Part shown: piece by piece, positions 10,030-18,857 of the stretch
Position numbering within the stretch: position 1 is the first letter of the stretch
Layout: each line of letters begins with the position of its first letter
Assembly: GCA_036406655.1 (NCBI GenBank)
Contig: DASXAP010000200.1
Span: 1 to 53,073 of the forward strand
Direction of reading: 5' to 3'
DNA: 53,073 bases
From: VAZQ01 sp036406655
GTDB taxonomy: Bacteria > Pseudomonadota > Alphaproteobacteria > Rhizobiales > Xanthobacteraceae
Notes under the pieces: generated by a model
Database searches by the model: none
What the model was told of the DNA's origin: nothing
Seen by the model: the letters and a program-made list of their open reading frames with translations, nothing else
Translations under genes and position numbers: made by a program

Positions 10030-11268
10030 TCACCCGCGCGGCATCGGGAACACGGGCTTGGTGGTTGCAAATTCCTGCGGGAAGATAACCTGAATGTCGT
10101 GGGCGAGCACCTGGGTGTTCACCGGCGCCGCCCCCTGGTTCTGACCATTCACGAACCTGGTCGGGCCGTATGGCATGACGTGTCCCGAGAAGGTCGAGGT
10201 TTCCAGCGCCGCAATGATCTTGGGGCGGTCGGCGCTCTTAGCGCGCTCGAGCGCATCGGCGAGGAGCAGCACGCACGAGTAGTTCATGAACACCTCGTAG
10301 GTGTAGAACTGGCCCGCGTCCTCCACCTTCTTCTTGAGCGCCAACGCCTTCGGATTGCGCGGATCGAACCAGTGATTGCAGTCCATGATGTATTGCGCGG
10401 CCTCGGGGAACTCCTTCACGAACTTGTAGGACGAGGCGGCACCGCCGAGAACCGAATAGATTCCCTTCGGGCGCACGCGCTGTTGCTGCAGGGTGCGGGC
10501 AAGCAGCACATATTCGTTGTAGTAGTTTGCCGGGATCACGAGGTCCGGGTTCTGCGCCTTGATCTTCAGCACGACGTTGTTGAAGTCGCGGGTCGGCGTG
10601 GGATGGGCGATGGTCTCCAGCACCTGGAACCCGCGGTCGGGCAGCTGCGCGTTGAGGAGCTTGGCCAGCCCCGACCCGAAGAGGGAATCCTCGTGCACGA
10701 TCATCACCGTCCTGGCCGGCTTGCCGGCCGTGTCATTGATGGTCACGAGGTTGTCGAGTGCGGTCTTGGCGATGACACCGAAACCGGGACCGAACCGGAA
10801 GGTATTCTTGAGCCCGCGGGTGACGATGTTGTCGGCGACCCCGACGTCGACCAGGTACGGCAGGTCGTAGCGGGCGGCGGTCTGGCTGGCCGTGAGGCAG
10901 ATCGAGCTTGCATACCCGCCGACGATCGCCGCGACGGCGGCTGAATTCATCTTCTCGACCTCGGCATTGCCGCCCTCCGGGGTCGATTGGGCATCGCCCA
11001 GCATCGGCTCGATCCTGGCTCCGCCCAGCGCCTTGATGCCGCCCGCCGCGTTGATCTCCTCGATCGCCATTGTCGCGCCGAGCCGGCCCTGCTGGCCTGA
11101 ATACGACAGCGCGCCCGAGACCGGATGCAGCATCCCGATCTTGACCGCGGCAGCCTGCGCCCGGAGCAGCGCCGGCGCGCCGAGGAGCCCGCTCGCGGCC
11201 CCGGTCACGCCCCCTGCGGCGGCTTGCAACAGGCGGCGGCGGGTAACCTGCATGGACCTGGTCGGCAT
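10030..11268 (-). CDS. LIV-type ABC transporter periplasmic substrate-binding protein
   Basis: The product is 412 residues. The N-terminus RRRLLQAAAGG followed by alanine-rich hydrophobic sequence resembles a Tat signal ending at ALLRAQA. The mature part shows the type I periplasmic-binding fold of LIVBP/AmiC/UrtA-like proteins: VKIGMLHPVSGALSYSGQ, AIEEINAAGGI and GGYASSICLTASQ. It presents the ligand to the LivHMGF-type complex encoded immediately downstream. Start ATG 11268 follows GAGGGAGGG. The ligand is unknown; the position beside Rieske oxygenase and amidohydrolase genes argues for a catabolic substrate. Confidence 0.92.
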   Translation of the reverse strand: MPTRSMQVTRRRLLQAAAGGVTGAASGLLGAPALLRAQAAAVKIGMLHPVSGALSYSGQQGRLGATMAIEEINAAGGIKALGGARIEPMLGDAQSTPEGGNAEVEKMNSAAVAAIVGGYASSICLTASQTAARYDLPYLVDVGVADNIVTRGLKNTFRFGPGFGVIAKTALDNLVTINDTAGKPARTVMIVHEDSLFGSGLAKLLNAQLPDRGFQVLETIAHPTPTRDFNNVVLKIKAQNPDLVIPANYYNEYVLLARTLQQQRVRPKGIYSVLGGAASSYKFVKEFPEAAQYIMDCNHWFDPRNPKALALKKKVEDAGQFYTYEVFMNYSCVLLLADALERAKSADRPKIIAALETSTFSGHVMPYGPTRFVNGQNQGAAPVNTQVLAHDIQVIFPQEFATTKPVFPMPRG

Positions 11269-11435
11269 GAGACCCTCCCTCGTGAGATCGGCGGAAGCCT
11301 ACATTAGCTGGCAATGGCTTTGCTGCTCAACCTGCGCGGTCGCCGCGGAATCGAAAGCCGGCGCCGGCGCTCTGGGCGGACGACACCTCTGCGCAGGAAC
11401 CGCCACATCGCGCAAGCGCAGACCGCCCTACACGG

Positions 11436-12464
11436 CTAAGCCCGGGGCTGCTGCTCCTGCTCTATCAGCGCCTGCAGATTGCGGCGGAAGCGCAGCGCCC
11501 CGGCATCGAGCGCGAGGTTGATGGGCGGTGCGGCAGCCCTCGACATCCCGTCATGCACGGCTTCGAGCACGATCCGATCCTCCTCGAACGCCGAACGTGC
11601 GTTCGCAGCGATCTTCGCCGTGATCGTCGCATCCTCCGGATCGGTGTTGCGATGCTGCAACCAATGATATCGCGTCGAGCTCTCGTCGATCGGAGTGAGA
11701 AAGTGATAGGAAACCATTACGTAGGCGCTTCGGTGCAACGGCTTGTCGGAGCCGCCGGTGCCGGCAGGGGTGAAAATTGACTTGTTGATCGCCAGCGAAG
11801 GATAGCGAGCCTCGTAATGCTGCAGCCGGTCACACCTGCCGGCGAACTTCACCAGCGGCGCATAGAATGGCGGGACCTCTCGATCGAGAATCCAGCGTCG
11901 GACCACGACGCCCTGATCCTGCACATCGATCTGCAGCGGGGTGTCCTCGGTCCCCGAGCCGGCAAAAGAGCCGCGGTGGACCCACGCCACATGCGAGGGG
12001 TCGAGCAGGTTGTCGGTCAGGTAAAGGTAGTTGCAGGCGACGGTCATCGCCCCGCCCATGCTCAAGCCCCAGGCCGGATCGTCGTGATTGTGGATCGCGA
12101 TGATCTTGCGCTCGTCGGCCAGGGCCGGATTTCCCGTCCAGATCCAGACGAGCCCCCATCTTTCCGTCGCGGGATAGCTGCGGACCCTCGCATTCGCTGG
12201 AACCCGGTTCTGGGTCGGGGATGCGACGCAGTTGCCGGCGGCGTCGAAGGTGAGCCCATGGTAGCCGCAGACAACATGGTCGCCGCTGCGCTGCCCCATC
12301 GACAGCGGCAGCTTGCGATGGCAGCAGGCATCCTCGAGTGCGACCGGATCGCCGTCCTCCTTGCGGAAGACCACGATTCTCTCGCCGAGGAGCTTCAGCG
12401 GAAGCAAGCTCTGGCCGATCTCGGCGGAGGCGGCGGCGACCCACCAGGCGTTGCGCAGGAACAC
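11436..12464 (-). CDS. Rieske non-haem iron oxygenase alpha subunit, VanA-like (aromatic O-demethylase/ring hydroxylase type)
   Basis: The product is 342 residues. Start GTG 12464 (VFLRNAWWVA) was chosen because GAGGAG lies seven bases upstream and VanA-type proteins begin with this stretch; a further GTG at 12509 lacks such support. The Rieske [2Fe-2S] ligands are Cys47, His49, Cys66 and His69; the mononuclear iron ligands are His159 and His164 with a bridging Asp in TDNLLDPSHVAWVH. The family oxidatively demethylates or hydroxylates aromatic or N-methyl substrates. It needs a reductase of the VanB kind, and none is encoded in this window. It is co-directional with the amidohydrolase upstream (67 bases) and the binding protein downstream (167 bases). 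Confidence 0.9.
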   Translation of the reverse strand: MFLRNAWWVAAASAEIGQSLLPLKLLGERIVVFRKEDGDPVALEDACCHRKLPLSMGQRSGDHVVCGYHGLTFDAAGNCVASPTQNRVPANARVRSYPATERWGLVWIWTGNPALADERKIIAIHNHDDPAWGLSMGGAMTVACNYLYLTDNLLDPSHVAWVHRGSFAGSGTEDTPLQIDVQDQGVVVRRWILDREVPPFYAPLVKFAGRCDRLQHYEARYPSLAINKSIFTPAGTGGSDKPLHRSAYVMVSYHFLTPIDESSTRYHWLQHRNTDPEDATITAKIAANARSAFEEDRIVLEAVHDGMSRAAAPPINLALDAGALRFRRNLQALIEQEQQPRA

Positions 12465-12531
12465 TGAGGTCTCCTCGTGGCGATTTGTCCGTACGGTCTC
12501 GGCAACCACGCGCGGCTGCCGGCGCCGAAGC

Positions 12532-13512
12532 CTACATCAAGCGGGAAATCACCGACTCGGCGGTCCGCCGGAGAACGAAATCGCGTTCATCATCATCGAT
12601 CTCGGCCTTACCGACGGTGTCCGCCACGGGGTTCAACTCGAAAATCGGATAGTCGGTCCCCAGCATGATCCTGTCCGCACCGAATGTCTTCACGGCCAGC
12701 TGCAGCGCGCGCGGCCCCAGCGAGGCGCAGTCGTAATAGAGCCGCCGCAGCCTCTCGCTCGGGAACGGGGCCTGCGGCCGGCGCGACTTGTCGACGGCTT
12801 CAATGCGCTCGAGGACGAAAGGCAGCGTGCCTCCGAGGTTCACCAGCTGGATGGCGGCATTGGGATAGCGATCGAGCAAGTCGCTGCAGACCAGTGTGAT
12901 TCCCATCTGCGCGATCGAGGCTTGCAGCGCGAGGACGGAGGCTCGATAGAGCGAGCAGTCGGGGAACGGCCCGGGTGCGGATTCATTCGGGGCAAGGCCC
13001 GGGTGAATCATCAGCAGGGCGCCGAGCTCGTCGGCGGCGGCAAATACCGGACGCAGCCGCTCGGCGCGCTCGATGCTGAGAAAGAGGTTGCCGGGCAGGA
13101 TCGCGCCCAAAAGCCCCAGCTCACGCCGCACACGGCGCAGCTCGTGGGCCGCCTTGCCCATGTCGGCCAAGGGCAGCCCGGCGAGCCCCAGCAGTCGGCC
13201 GCCGGAGGCGCGGCAAATCGCGGCGAGCTCATCGTTGTAGTTGCGAATTATCGTGCTGACCTCGGGCTCGCCGATGACGTCCATGCCGAGCGCACCGGGG
13301 AAGGTCATCAGCTGGGTGCGGATGCCCGATGAATCGAGATAGCGGAGCCGCGCAGGCACCTCGGTGTATCCGGGCGACACCATGGTGCTCGCCGTCATGG
13401 CATGGAGCACGTTCCGGCCAGCGGCATCGACAGCGATGCGGGGTCGCGCGGTCCGGTGCCGGAGCGCCTCGATCAGGCCGCCGTAGTAGTGGGAATGCAT
13501 GTCGATGGCCAT
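12532..13512 (-). CDS. Amidohydrolase family 2 (ACMSD-like metal-dependent hydrolase/decarboxylase)
   Basis: The product is 326 residues. It starts with the MAIDMHSHYYG metal-binding motif and continues with MIHPG (middle histidine) and GTDYP (catalytic Asp) near the C-terminus, the layout of the 2-amino-3-carboxymuconate semialdehyde decarboxylase superfamily. Members decarboxylate or hydrolyse ring-derived carboxylates such as gamma-resorcylate or ACMS. It lies between the creatininase-family gene and the Rieske oxygenase gene in one co-directional run, so a step just before or after the oxygenase is likely. The exact reaction is unknown. Confidence 0.87.
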   Translation of the reverse strand: MAIDMHSHYYGGLIEALRHRTARPRIAVDAAGRNVLHAMTASTMVSPGYTEVPARLRYLDSSGIRTQLMTFPGALGMDVIGEPEVSTIIRNYNDELAAICRASGGRLLGLAGLPLADMGKAAHELRRVRRELGLLGAILPGNLFLSIERAERLRPVFAAADELGALLMIHPGLAPNESAPGPFPDCSLYRASVLALQASIAQMGITLVCSDLLDRYPNAAIQLVNLGGTLPFVLERIEAVDKSRRPQAPFPSERLRRLYYDCASLGPRALQLAVKTFGADRIMLGTDYPIFELNPVADTVGKAEIDDDERDFVLRRTAESVISRLM

Positions 13513-13595
13513 GGCGGCGCTCCCACACGTCCTCTCCGTTCACCGCGCCGGCGCTGCTGCGGCAGCTGCACCGGAAAGCGAGCCCAGGCCTCCGG

Positions 13596-14369
13596 TCAAG
13601 GCTCGGCCAGGAAGGCACGATAGTCGCTGAGCCCATCCGCAACGGCGGCAGCGAGGATACGACGGCCGTCCTCGGGAGTGGCGAGGGTCGGGTCCGAGCC
13701 CACTCGCCCGTCCGGGAAGCGACGCCGGTGCTCGTCGGCGCCGGCGTGATTGTCGCCGGCGTGATCGCGCAGGAATTCAGGCGACAGCTTCTCCGGCGGC
13801 GACATGACCTGCACTCGCACCCGATCGGGGTGCAGCGAGAGCGTGATGGCGATCTCGCTCGGGGTGGCGTGCATGCCCTCCCAGTCTCCGTAGAGGTCTC
13901 GCCGCATCTTGCTCACCGTGGGGTATTCCCACCAGCTGCGGATGCGGAAGCGCATGCGGTCGGCTTTTCCTGCGGCGGCAAAGCTGCATGCAGCATGCAG
14001 ATCATGGCAGGCCGCCCGTAACGGGCCGACATTGCCGCCGTGCCCGTTCAGGAAATAGAACCGCTCGAAGCCCTGCCGGGCGAGCGAGGCGACGTAATCG
14101 TGCACGAGAGCCATCAGGGTCGCTGCGCGGGTGGAGATCGTCCCTGGAAACGTGAGATTGAACGGGCAAACCCCAAACGGGATCGGCGGCCCAATCATTG
14201 CCTCGGCTTCGGCGGCTATCCCTTCGGCAATTGCGTTTGCGCAGATCACGTCGGTGCCGATGAGACCGTTGGGGCCGTGTTGCTCGACCGAGCCGAGCGG
14301 CACGATGATCGTCCTGCAGCGACCGAGATACTCCTCGACATCGTTCCAGACGCAGAGCAGGAGATCCAT
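13596..14369 (-). CDS. Creatininase-family amidohydrolase
   Basis: The product is 257 residues from ATG 14369. Hallmarks are GSVEQHGPNGLIGTD (metal ligands Glu, His and Asp) and FLNGHGGNVGPL, with a downstream HATPSE block. The family opens cyclic amides (creatinine to creatine) or hydrolyses formamides such as FAPy in riboflavin or deazaflavin metabolism. A GTG seven codons upstream (14390) is an alternative start; neither has a strong Shine-Dalgarno sequence. A small hairpin-like palindrome (GACGGCACCGTC) overlaps that region. Together with two other amidohydrolases in the run this points to a nitrogen-ring substrate. Confidence 0.87.
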   Translation of the reverse strand: MDLLLCVWNDVEEYLGRCRTIIVPLGSVEQHGPNGLIGTDVICANAIAEGIAAEAEAMIGPPIPFGVCPFNLTFPGTISTRAATLMALVHDYVASLARQGFERFYFLNGHGGNVGPLRAACHDLHAACSFAAAGKADRMRFRIRSWWEYPTVSKMRRDLYGDWEGMHATPSEIAITLSLHPDRVRVQVMSPPEKLSPEFLRDHAGDNHAGADEHRRRFPDGRVGSDPTLATPEDGRRILAAAVADGLSDYRAFLAEP

Positions 14370-14435
14370 GGCTCGGGTTCTCGACGGCACCGTCTCGAGC
14401 GGTTGGCTTCCGACTGTCGCCGCGGGCGCTCGCGC

Positions 14436-15251
14436 TCAATCGGCGTTCTGGAGCCATTTCTTGTCGAGCGCGTCGAAGAAACCCAGCATCCGCTTGATGG
14501 TGATCCAGCTGTTCATATAGTTGAGCCAGACCTGATCGTTTTGCGGCATCAGGAAGCTCGCCGGCCGGCGCCCCCGCGGTCGATCGACCGGCGCGATCGT
14601 CAACTCCGGATAGCGCCGCACGAGCGCCGCCGCATCGACGTTGCTGGTGATGGTGACGTCGGCGCGCCCGGAAAGCACCTCTTGGAATCCGAGCGCCGGC
14701 GCTTCTACCTGCCGCAGCGTCGCCACCTTGAAGTACTCCCGCGCCTGCGCATCGAATACCGTCCCGAGCGTCGTCACCACGGTCACCCCTTTCTGATCGA
14801 CGTCGGCCCAACTCTTGAAACGGTCGGCATTCTTCTTGTGCAGCAGCGGCACCGTGCTGAACTCGAGATAAGGCTGAGTGAACCCGGCGACCTTCGCCCG
14901 CTCGAGACTCATCGACACGCCCGACATCACGATGTCGTACTTGTCGGCGACCATGCCGTTGACGAGGGTCTTCCAATCCGCGGCGACGAACTGGACCTTG
15001 ACGCCGAGATCCTTGGCGAGCTCCATCGCCGCATCGATGTCGTAGCCGACATAGTTCCTCGATTCGGGATCGCGCGAGGTGAGCGGCGGGAAATCGCCTG
15101 TCGTGCCCACGCGCAGCGTTCCGCTGTCGAGGATGCGATTGAGATGCGACACCCGCGAGCCGTCGCCGCGATCCTGCGCGCCGACCTGCGCCAGCATCAT
15201 GAGCTGTGCCAGGACGAAAGTCGCCACCAATGTCTTTCCGCGGTATCTCAT
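14436..15251 (-). CDS. Polar amino-acid-type ABC transporter periplasmic binding protein (SBP_bac_3)
   Basis: The product is 271 residues from ATG 15251, preceded by GGAGGAGGGCACAAG. It has a signal peptide (about 1-24, MRYRGKTLVATFVLAQ to VGA) and the type II periplasmic-binding signatures of family 3: GTLRVGTTGDFPPL, VGYDIDAAMELAKDLGVKVQFV and ADKYDIVMSGVSMSLERA. It is the first gene of the minus-strand catabolic run; its presumed ATPase and permease genes lie divergently at 15437 and 16206. Similar proteins include cyclohexadienyl dehydratase homologues, but a binding role fits the context better. Confidence 0.9.
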   Translation of the reverse strand: MRYRGKTLVATFVLAQLMMLAQVGAQDRGDGSRVSHLNRILDSGTLRVGTTGDFPPLTSRDPESRNYVGYDIDAAMELAKDLGVKVQFVAADWKTLVNGMVADKYDIVMSGVSMSLERAKVAGFTQPYLEFSTVPLLHKKNADRFKSWADVDQKGVTVVTTLGTVFDAQAREYFKVATLRQVEAPALGFQEVLSGRADVTITSNVDAAALVRRYPELTIAPVDRPRGRRPASFLMPQNDQVWLNYMNSWITIKRMLGFFDALDKKWLQNAD

Positions 15252-15293
15252 CTTGTGCCCTCCTCCCCGCATGCGCCGTCGGCGACAGGTCAT

Positions 15294-15323
15294 TCTATAG
15301 ACAAACCCATATCGGTGGTACAA
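15294..15323 (-). promoter_or_regulatory. Predicted sigma70-type promoter for the minus-strand catabolic run
   Basis: Read on the minus strand, TTGTAC (-35, 15318-15323) and TATAGA (-10, 15294-15299) are separated by 18 bases, placing the start of transcription about 35 bases before ATG 15251. It sits in the 185-base divergent gap shared with the ATPase gene at 15437. Prediction by eye only. Confidence 0.45.
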
Positions 15324-15436
15324 CCTGCCTCGATCGCCACGACTGAGCTTCTTGTGCAGCCATCGACGGATTTCCGGTGTCCGGGCATCGGTGCCGTCGG
15401 GCAGTCAAGCGTGACGGCAGAGGGGAAAGCCCGCAC

Positions 15437-16192
15437 ATGGCGATCGGCTCCGACCGCACGATCATGGTCGACGTTCAGAACTTGAGCAAGTGGTTCGGCA
15501 GCTTCCGGGCGCTCAACAACATCAATTTCAAGGTGCGATCGGGCGAGAAGATGATCGTGTGCGGCCCGTCGGGATCCGGGAAGTCGACGATGATCCGCTG
15601 CATCAATCAGCTGGAGACCCATGACGCCGGACGCATCATCGTGGACGGCATCGAGCTTGGGAAGAATGCCAGGAGCCTCGCGGCCGTCCGGATGGAGGTC
15701 GGGATCGTTTTTCAGCAGTTCAACCTGTTTCCGCACATGACCGTGCTGGACAACCTCACGCTCGCGCCGATGCGATTGCGCGGGCTTGCACGGCGGGAAG
15801 CAGAGGACCTGGCCATCCAGTATCTCGAGCGCGTCGACATAGCGGAGCAGGCGCGAAAGTACCCCGCGCAGCTTTCGGGTGGCCAGCAGCAGCGGGTGGC
15901 GATCGCGCGCGCACTGTGCATGAAGCCGAAGATAATGCTGTTCGACGAGCCCACTTCGGCGCTGGATCCGGAAATGATCGGCGAGGTCCTCGAGGTGATG
16001 GTGGCCCTCGCCGGCCAGGGAATGACCATGATCTGCGTCACCCACGAGATGGGCTTTGCGCGCCGGGTTGCCGACACGATGGTCTTCATGGATCAGGGCG
16101 AGATCGTCGAGCAGGCGCCCGCACGGCAATTCTTCTCAGCCCCCGCAAGCGATCGTGCAAAGCTCTTTCTGAGCCGAGTCCTGTCCCACTGA
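15437..16192 (+). CDS. Polar amino-acid ABC transporter ATP-binding protein, GlnQ-like
   Basis: The product is 251 residues, typical of GlnQ/HisP. It has Walker A GPSGSGKST, Q-loop VFQQFNLFPHMTVLDNL, signature LSGGQQQRVAIARAL, Walker B IMLFDEPTSALDPE and switch THEMGFAR. Start ATG 15437 is the usual distance from the MVDVQNLSKWFGSF strand; longer in-frame extensions upstream are not family-like. It is followed after 13 bases by the permease gene, and the cognate binding protein is encoded divergently. Confidence 0.93.
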   Translation: MAIGSDRTIMVDVQNLSKWFGSFRALNNINFKVRSGEKMIVCGPSGSGKSTMIRCINQLETHDAGRIIVDGIELGKNARSLAAVRMEVGIVFQQFNLFPHMTVLDNLTLAPMRLRGLARREAEDLAIQYLERVDIAEQARKYPAQLSGGQQQRVAIARALCMKPKIMLFDEPTSALDPEMIGEVLEVMVALAGQGMTMICVTHEMGFARRVADTMVFMDQGEIVEQAPARQFFSAPASDRAKLFLSRVLSH

Positions 16193-16205
16193 GGGTTCGC
16201 TTCCC

Positions 16206-17018
16206 ATGTCGACGAGCTTGAAACGCACCCTCTTCTTCGCGGCACTCGCCATTGTGCTGGCCGGCTGCGGCAAGAGCTATACCTGGGGTTGGCACGTGGT
16301 CTGGCCGGGCCTGGAGCGGGGACGGGGCAACATCGCGTTTCTGCTCAGCGGGCTCGGCTATACCCTGGCCGTCGCGCTGTGCGCGATCAGCATCTCGGTC
16401 GTGCTCGGCCTCATGGTTGCCCTCCCCGCGATGTCCTCGAGTCGATTGGCCCGGGCCCTCAGTCGGGGATATGTCGAGCTACTGCGCTCGGTGCCGATGC
16501 TCGTCATGGTGCTGTGGGTCTATTACGGACTGCCGGTCATCCTCGACATCAGTCTCGACGTGTTCACCTCCGGGGTGATCGCGCTCGCACTGTGCGACAG
16601 CGCGTTTGAAGCCGAGATCTTCCGCGCCGGGATCCAATCCATCGATCGGGGTCAGCACGAGGCGGCAGATGGGCTTGGTCTCGGCTACGTCGACAAGATG
16701 CGCTTCATCGTTCTGCCGCAAGCCATCCGCCGGGTACTGCCTCCGCTCGGCAACCAATTCGTCTACATGCTCAAGACATCGTCGCTCCTCTCGGTGATCG
16801 GCCTCACCGAGCTCACCAGGCGCGCGAACGAGCTCGTGGTCACGGAATATCGCCCGCTGGAGATCTACAGCTTTCTGGTCCTCGAGTATCTCGTGCTGAT
16901 CCTCGCCGCCTCTTGGCTGATCCGGGCACTCGAGCGGCGGATGGCGGTCGGCGAGCGCGAGCATCGGGCACCCGTGGGCGGAAAGCCGTTCGCGCCGCAA
17001 TTGCAGCCGCTGCGCTGA
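16206..17018 (+). CDS. Polar amino-acid ABC transporter permease with lipobox-like N-terminus
   Basis: The product is 270 residues. The core is a HisM/GltJ-type permease: FLLSGLGYTLAVALCAIS, LLRSVPMLVMVLWVYYGLP, then the EAA loop region EAADGLGLGYVDKMRFIVLPQAIRRVLPPL. The first 20 residues (SLKRTLFFAALAIVLAGC) look like a lipoprotein signal peptide with a perfect LAGC lipobox, followed by GKSYTWGW. Whether it is cleaved and acylated or serves as an extra helix is unknown. One permease gene is present, so the channel may be a homodimer. The gene end lies 46 bases from the convergent cyclase gene. Confidence 0.9.
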   Translation: MSTSLKRTLFFAALAIVLAGCGKSYTWGWHVVWPGLERGRGNIAFLLSGLGYTLAVALCAISISVVLGLMVALPAMSSSRLARALSRGYVELLRSVPMLVMVLWVYYGLPVILDISLDVFTSGVIALALCDSAFEAEIFRAGIQSIDRGQHEAADGLGLGYVDKMRFIVLPQAIRRVLPPLGNQFVYMLKTSSLLSVIGLTELTRRANELVVTEYRPLEIYSFLVLEYLVLILAASWLIRALERRMAVGEREHRAPVGGKPFAPQLQPLR

Positions 17019-17064
17019 CCGCCCGCGCTGCGATCGTCCTCTCCGAGTGCGGCAGCGACGGCGA

Positions 17065-17847
17065 TCATCGATTGCCGGGAACGAGCGCCAGCACCCGCAG
17101 CGGGCTGCCCGATCCCTGCTTGATCTTCAGCGGCGCGGCGAGGATGACCGAGCCTTTCGGCGGCAGCAGGTCGAGATTGGTCAGGCATTGCAGGCCGTAG
17201 CGGCCCTTGCCGTGCATGTAGAAGTGCGCGGGATAGGGCGGATTGAAGTGCTGGCCCTGCCCGTAATCGGTTCCGATCGTCTCGGTGCCGAAGCCATGCA
17301 CGTCGCGCTCTTCCACCAGCCATTTCACCGCCGCCGGGTCGGGACCGGGGGTGTGCGCCCCGTCATCGGTGAGGCCCGCGTAGCCTGCGTAAGGCTTCTT
17401 CGACCAGTCCGTCCGCAGCAGCACCCAGCTTCCCGCCGCGATCCTGCCATGCTGCGCCTCCCAGGCCTCGATGAAGGCAATCGTCAGCACGAAATCCGGG
17501 TCGACCGCACATTGCTTCGAGCAGTCCACCACCGCTGCCGGCGCGATGAATTTCCTCGGCTCGATCGTGTCGACCGAATTGTTCGGCAGGTCCTTTCCCG
17601 ATATCCAATGGATCGGAGCGTCGAAATGGGTCCCTGTATGCTCGCCCATGCTGAAGTTGTTCCAGTACCAGGCCGGCCCCCGCTCGTCGTAGCGCGACAG
17701 CTCCTCGATCCGGAACGGCGCACATTGCCCGAGCTCCGGGGGAAGCGTGATGATGGGAAAGTCCTGCGCGAGTGTCTGCGTGAGATCGATCACGCGGATC
17801 GCGCCGGTGGCGACCGCCTTGGCAAAGGCGAGAAGATCAACAAACAT
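17065..17847 (-). CDS. Cyclase-family (kynurenine-formamidase-like) hydrolase
   Basis: The product is 260 residues with the metal-binding signature GEHTGTHFDAPIHW (HxGTHxDxPxH) that defines the cyclase/KynB superfamily. Members hydrolyse N-formylkynurenine, isatin or related amides in the cytoplasm. The N-terminal stretch RVIDLTQTLAQDFP is also typical. It is transcribed convergently to the ABC permease gene and divergently from a cytochrome gene whose start is only about 21 bases away, so any promoter must overlap the neighbour's coding region. Substrate unknown; isatin hydrolase or a carboxylic amide hydrolase are possible. Confidence 0.88.
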   Translation of the reverse strand: MFVDLLAFAKAVATGAIRVIDLTQTLAQDFPIITLPPELGQCAPFRIEELSRYDERGPAWYWNNFSMGEHTGTHFDAPIHWISGKDLPNNSVDTIEPRKFIAPAAVVDCSKQCAVDPDFVLTIAFIEAWEAQHGRIAAGSWVLLRTDWSKKPYAGYAGLTDDGAHTPGPDPAAVKWLVEERDVHGFGTETIGTDYGQGQHFNPPYPAHFYMHGKGRYGLQCLTNLDLLPPKGSVILAAPLKIKQGSGSPLRVLALVPGNR

Positions 17848-17868
17848 CGTCGAGCTTTCTATGGCGGT

Positions 17869-18837
17869 GTGTTCCTCGCGAGCATGTCACTGGTGCTTGG
17901 CTGTTGCGGAACGGTATCGAGTGCGGCGCAGGATGCGCCGGCAATCTGGACCGTGCCGGAAGTCGGCGCCCTGCCCCGTGACGCCGGCGGCATGGAGGTG
18001 CGGCACGGGCGCGATCTCATCGTGGCGACCTACGCCCATATTGGTCCGGAGGTCGCCGATCCCGACAAGCGATTTGCCGGCAACAATCTTGCCTGCGGCA
18101 ATTGCCATCTCAAAGCCGGCACCGTGAAATTCGCCATCCCACTGTTCGGCCTGTTCGGCGATTTTCCCCTCTACAGCGCCCGCTCCGGCTCGGAGATCAC
18201 CATCGAGCAGCGGCTCAATTCCTGCATGACGCGCAGCATGAACGGGCGTCCGCTGCCGGGCGACAGCCCCGAGATGCAGGCGATGGTCGCCTATATCAGG
18301 TTTCTCTCGACCGGGGTGCCGCCGGGCCGACGCCTTCCCGGGCTCGGCGTCGGCGGAATGGCGGAGCTCGAGCGGCCGGCCGACCCGGCTCGGGGCCGAG
18401 CCCTCTATGCCAGCGCTTGCCTCGCCTGTCACGGCAGCAACGGCGAAGGCATTCGCCGCAGCCTTCCGACAGTCGATCTCGGCTACATGGTGCCGCCGCT
18501 CTGGGGAGCCGACAGCTTCAATGACGGCGCCGGGATGGCGCGGCTGATCAACGCGGCAAATTTCATCCATTTCAACATGCCGCATGGCGCAGATTACCTG
18601 AACCCGCAGATGACGCCGGAAGATGCCTGGGACGTGGCGGCCTACATGCTCTCCCAGCCGCGTCCGCACAAGTCCGGGCTCGAGCGGGATTTCCCCGATC
18701 TGCTCGACAAGCCGGTCGACACCCCTTATGGCCCCTATGCCGATGGCTTCGGCATCGAGCAGCACAAGTACGGGCCTTTCGCGCCGATCCGCGCCGCGGT
18801 CGCGCGGCTCAAGGCCGACAATTCGGGCAAGCGCTGA
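17869..18837 (+). CDS. Dihaem c-type cytochrome, TsdA-like (thiosulfate dehydrogenase family)
   Basis: The product is 322 residues if GTG 17869 is used; ATG 17884 is an alternative. Both give a hydrophobic leader ending near SSAAQ but with few basic residues. Haem motifs are CGNCH (76-80) and CLACH (184-188). The segment around the first haem (LKAGTVKFAIPLFGLFGDFP, then RLNSCMTRSMNG, and SPEMQAMVAYI) follows the TsdA pattern, including Cys119 where TsdA uses a cysteine as axial haem ligand. A periplasmic thiosulfate/tetrathionate or other sulfur redox role is inferred. In-frame sequence upstream to 17047 is antisense to the cyclase gene and was discarded. Confidence 0.8.
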   Translation: MFLASMSLVLGCCGTVSSAAQDAPAIWTVPEVGALPRDAGGMEVRHGRDLIVATYAHIGPEVADPDKRFAGNNLACGNCHLKAGTVKFAIPLFGLFGDFPLYSARSGSEITIEQRLNSCMTRSMNGRPLPGDSPEMQAMVAYIRFLSTGVPPGRRLPGLGVGGMAELERPADPARGRALYASACLACHGSNGEGIRRSLPTVDLGYMVPPLWGADSFNDGAGMARLINAANFIHFNMPHGADYLNPQMTPEDAWDVAAYMLSQPRPHKSGLERDFPDLLDKPVDTPYGPYADGFGIEQHKYGPFAPIRAAVARLKADNSGKR

Positions 18838-18857
18838 GGCAAGGCGGAGATGGAGCA

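Noticed and set aside
11291..12540. Repeated GAAGCCTACAT near 11295 and 12528
   Set aside because: An 11-base match is likely by chance in a window of this size, and the contexts differ.
17047..17868. Upstream extension of the cytochrome frame
   Set aside because: Antisense to the cyclase gene; the signal-peptide-like leader begins at 17869-17884.
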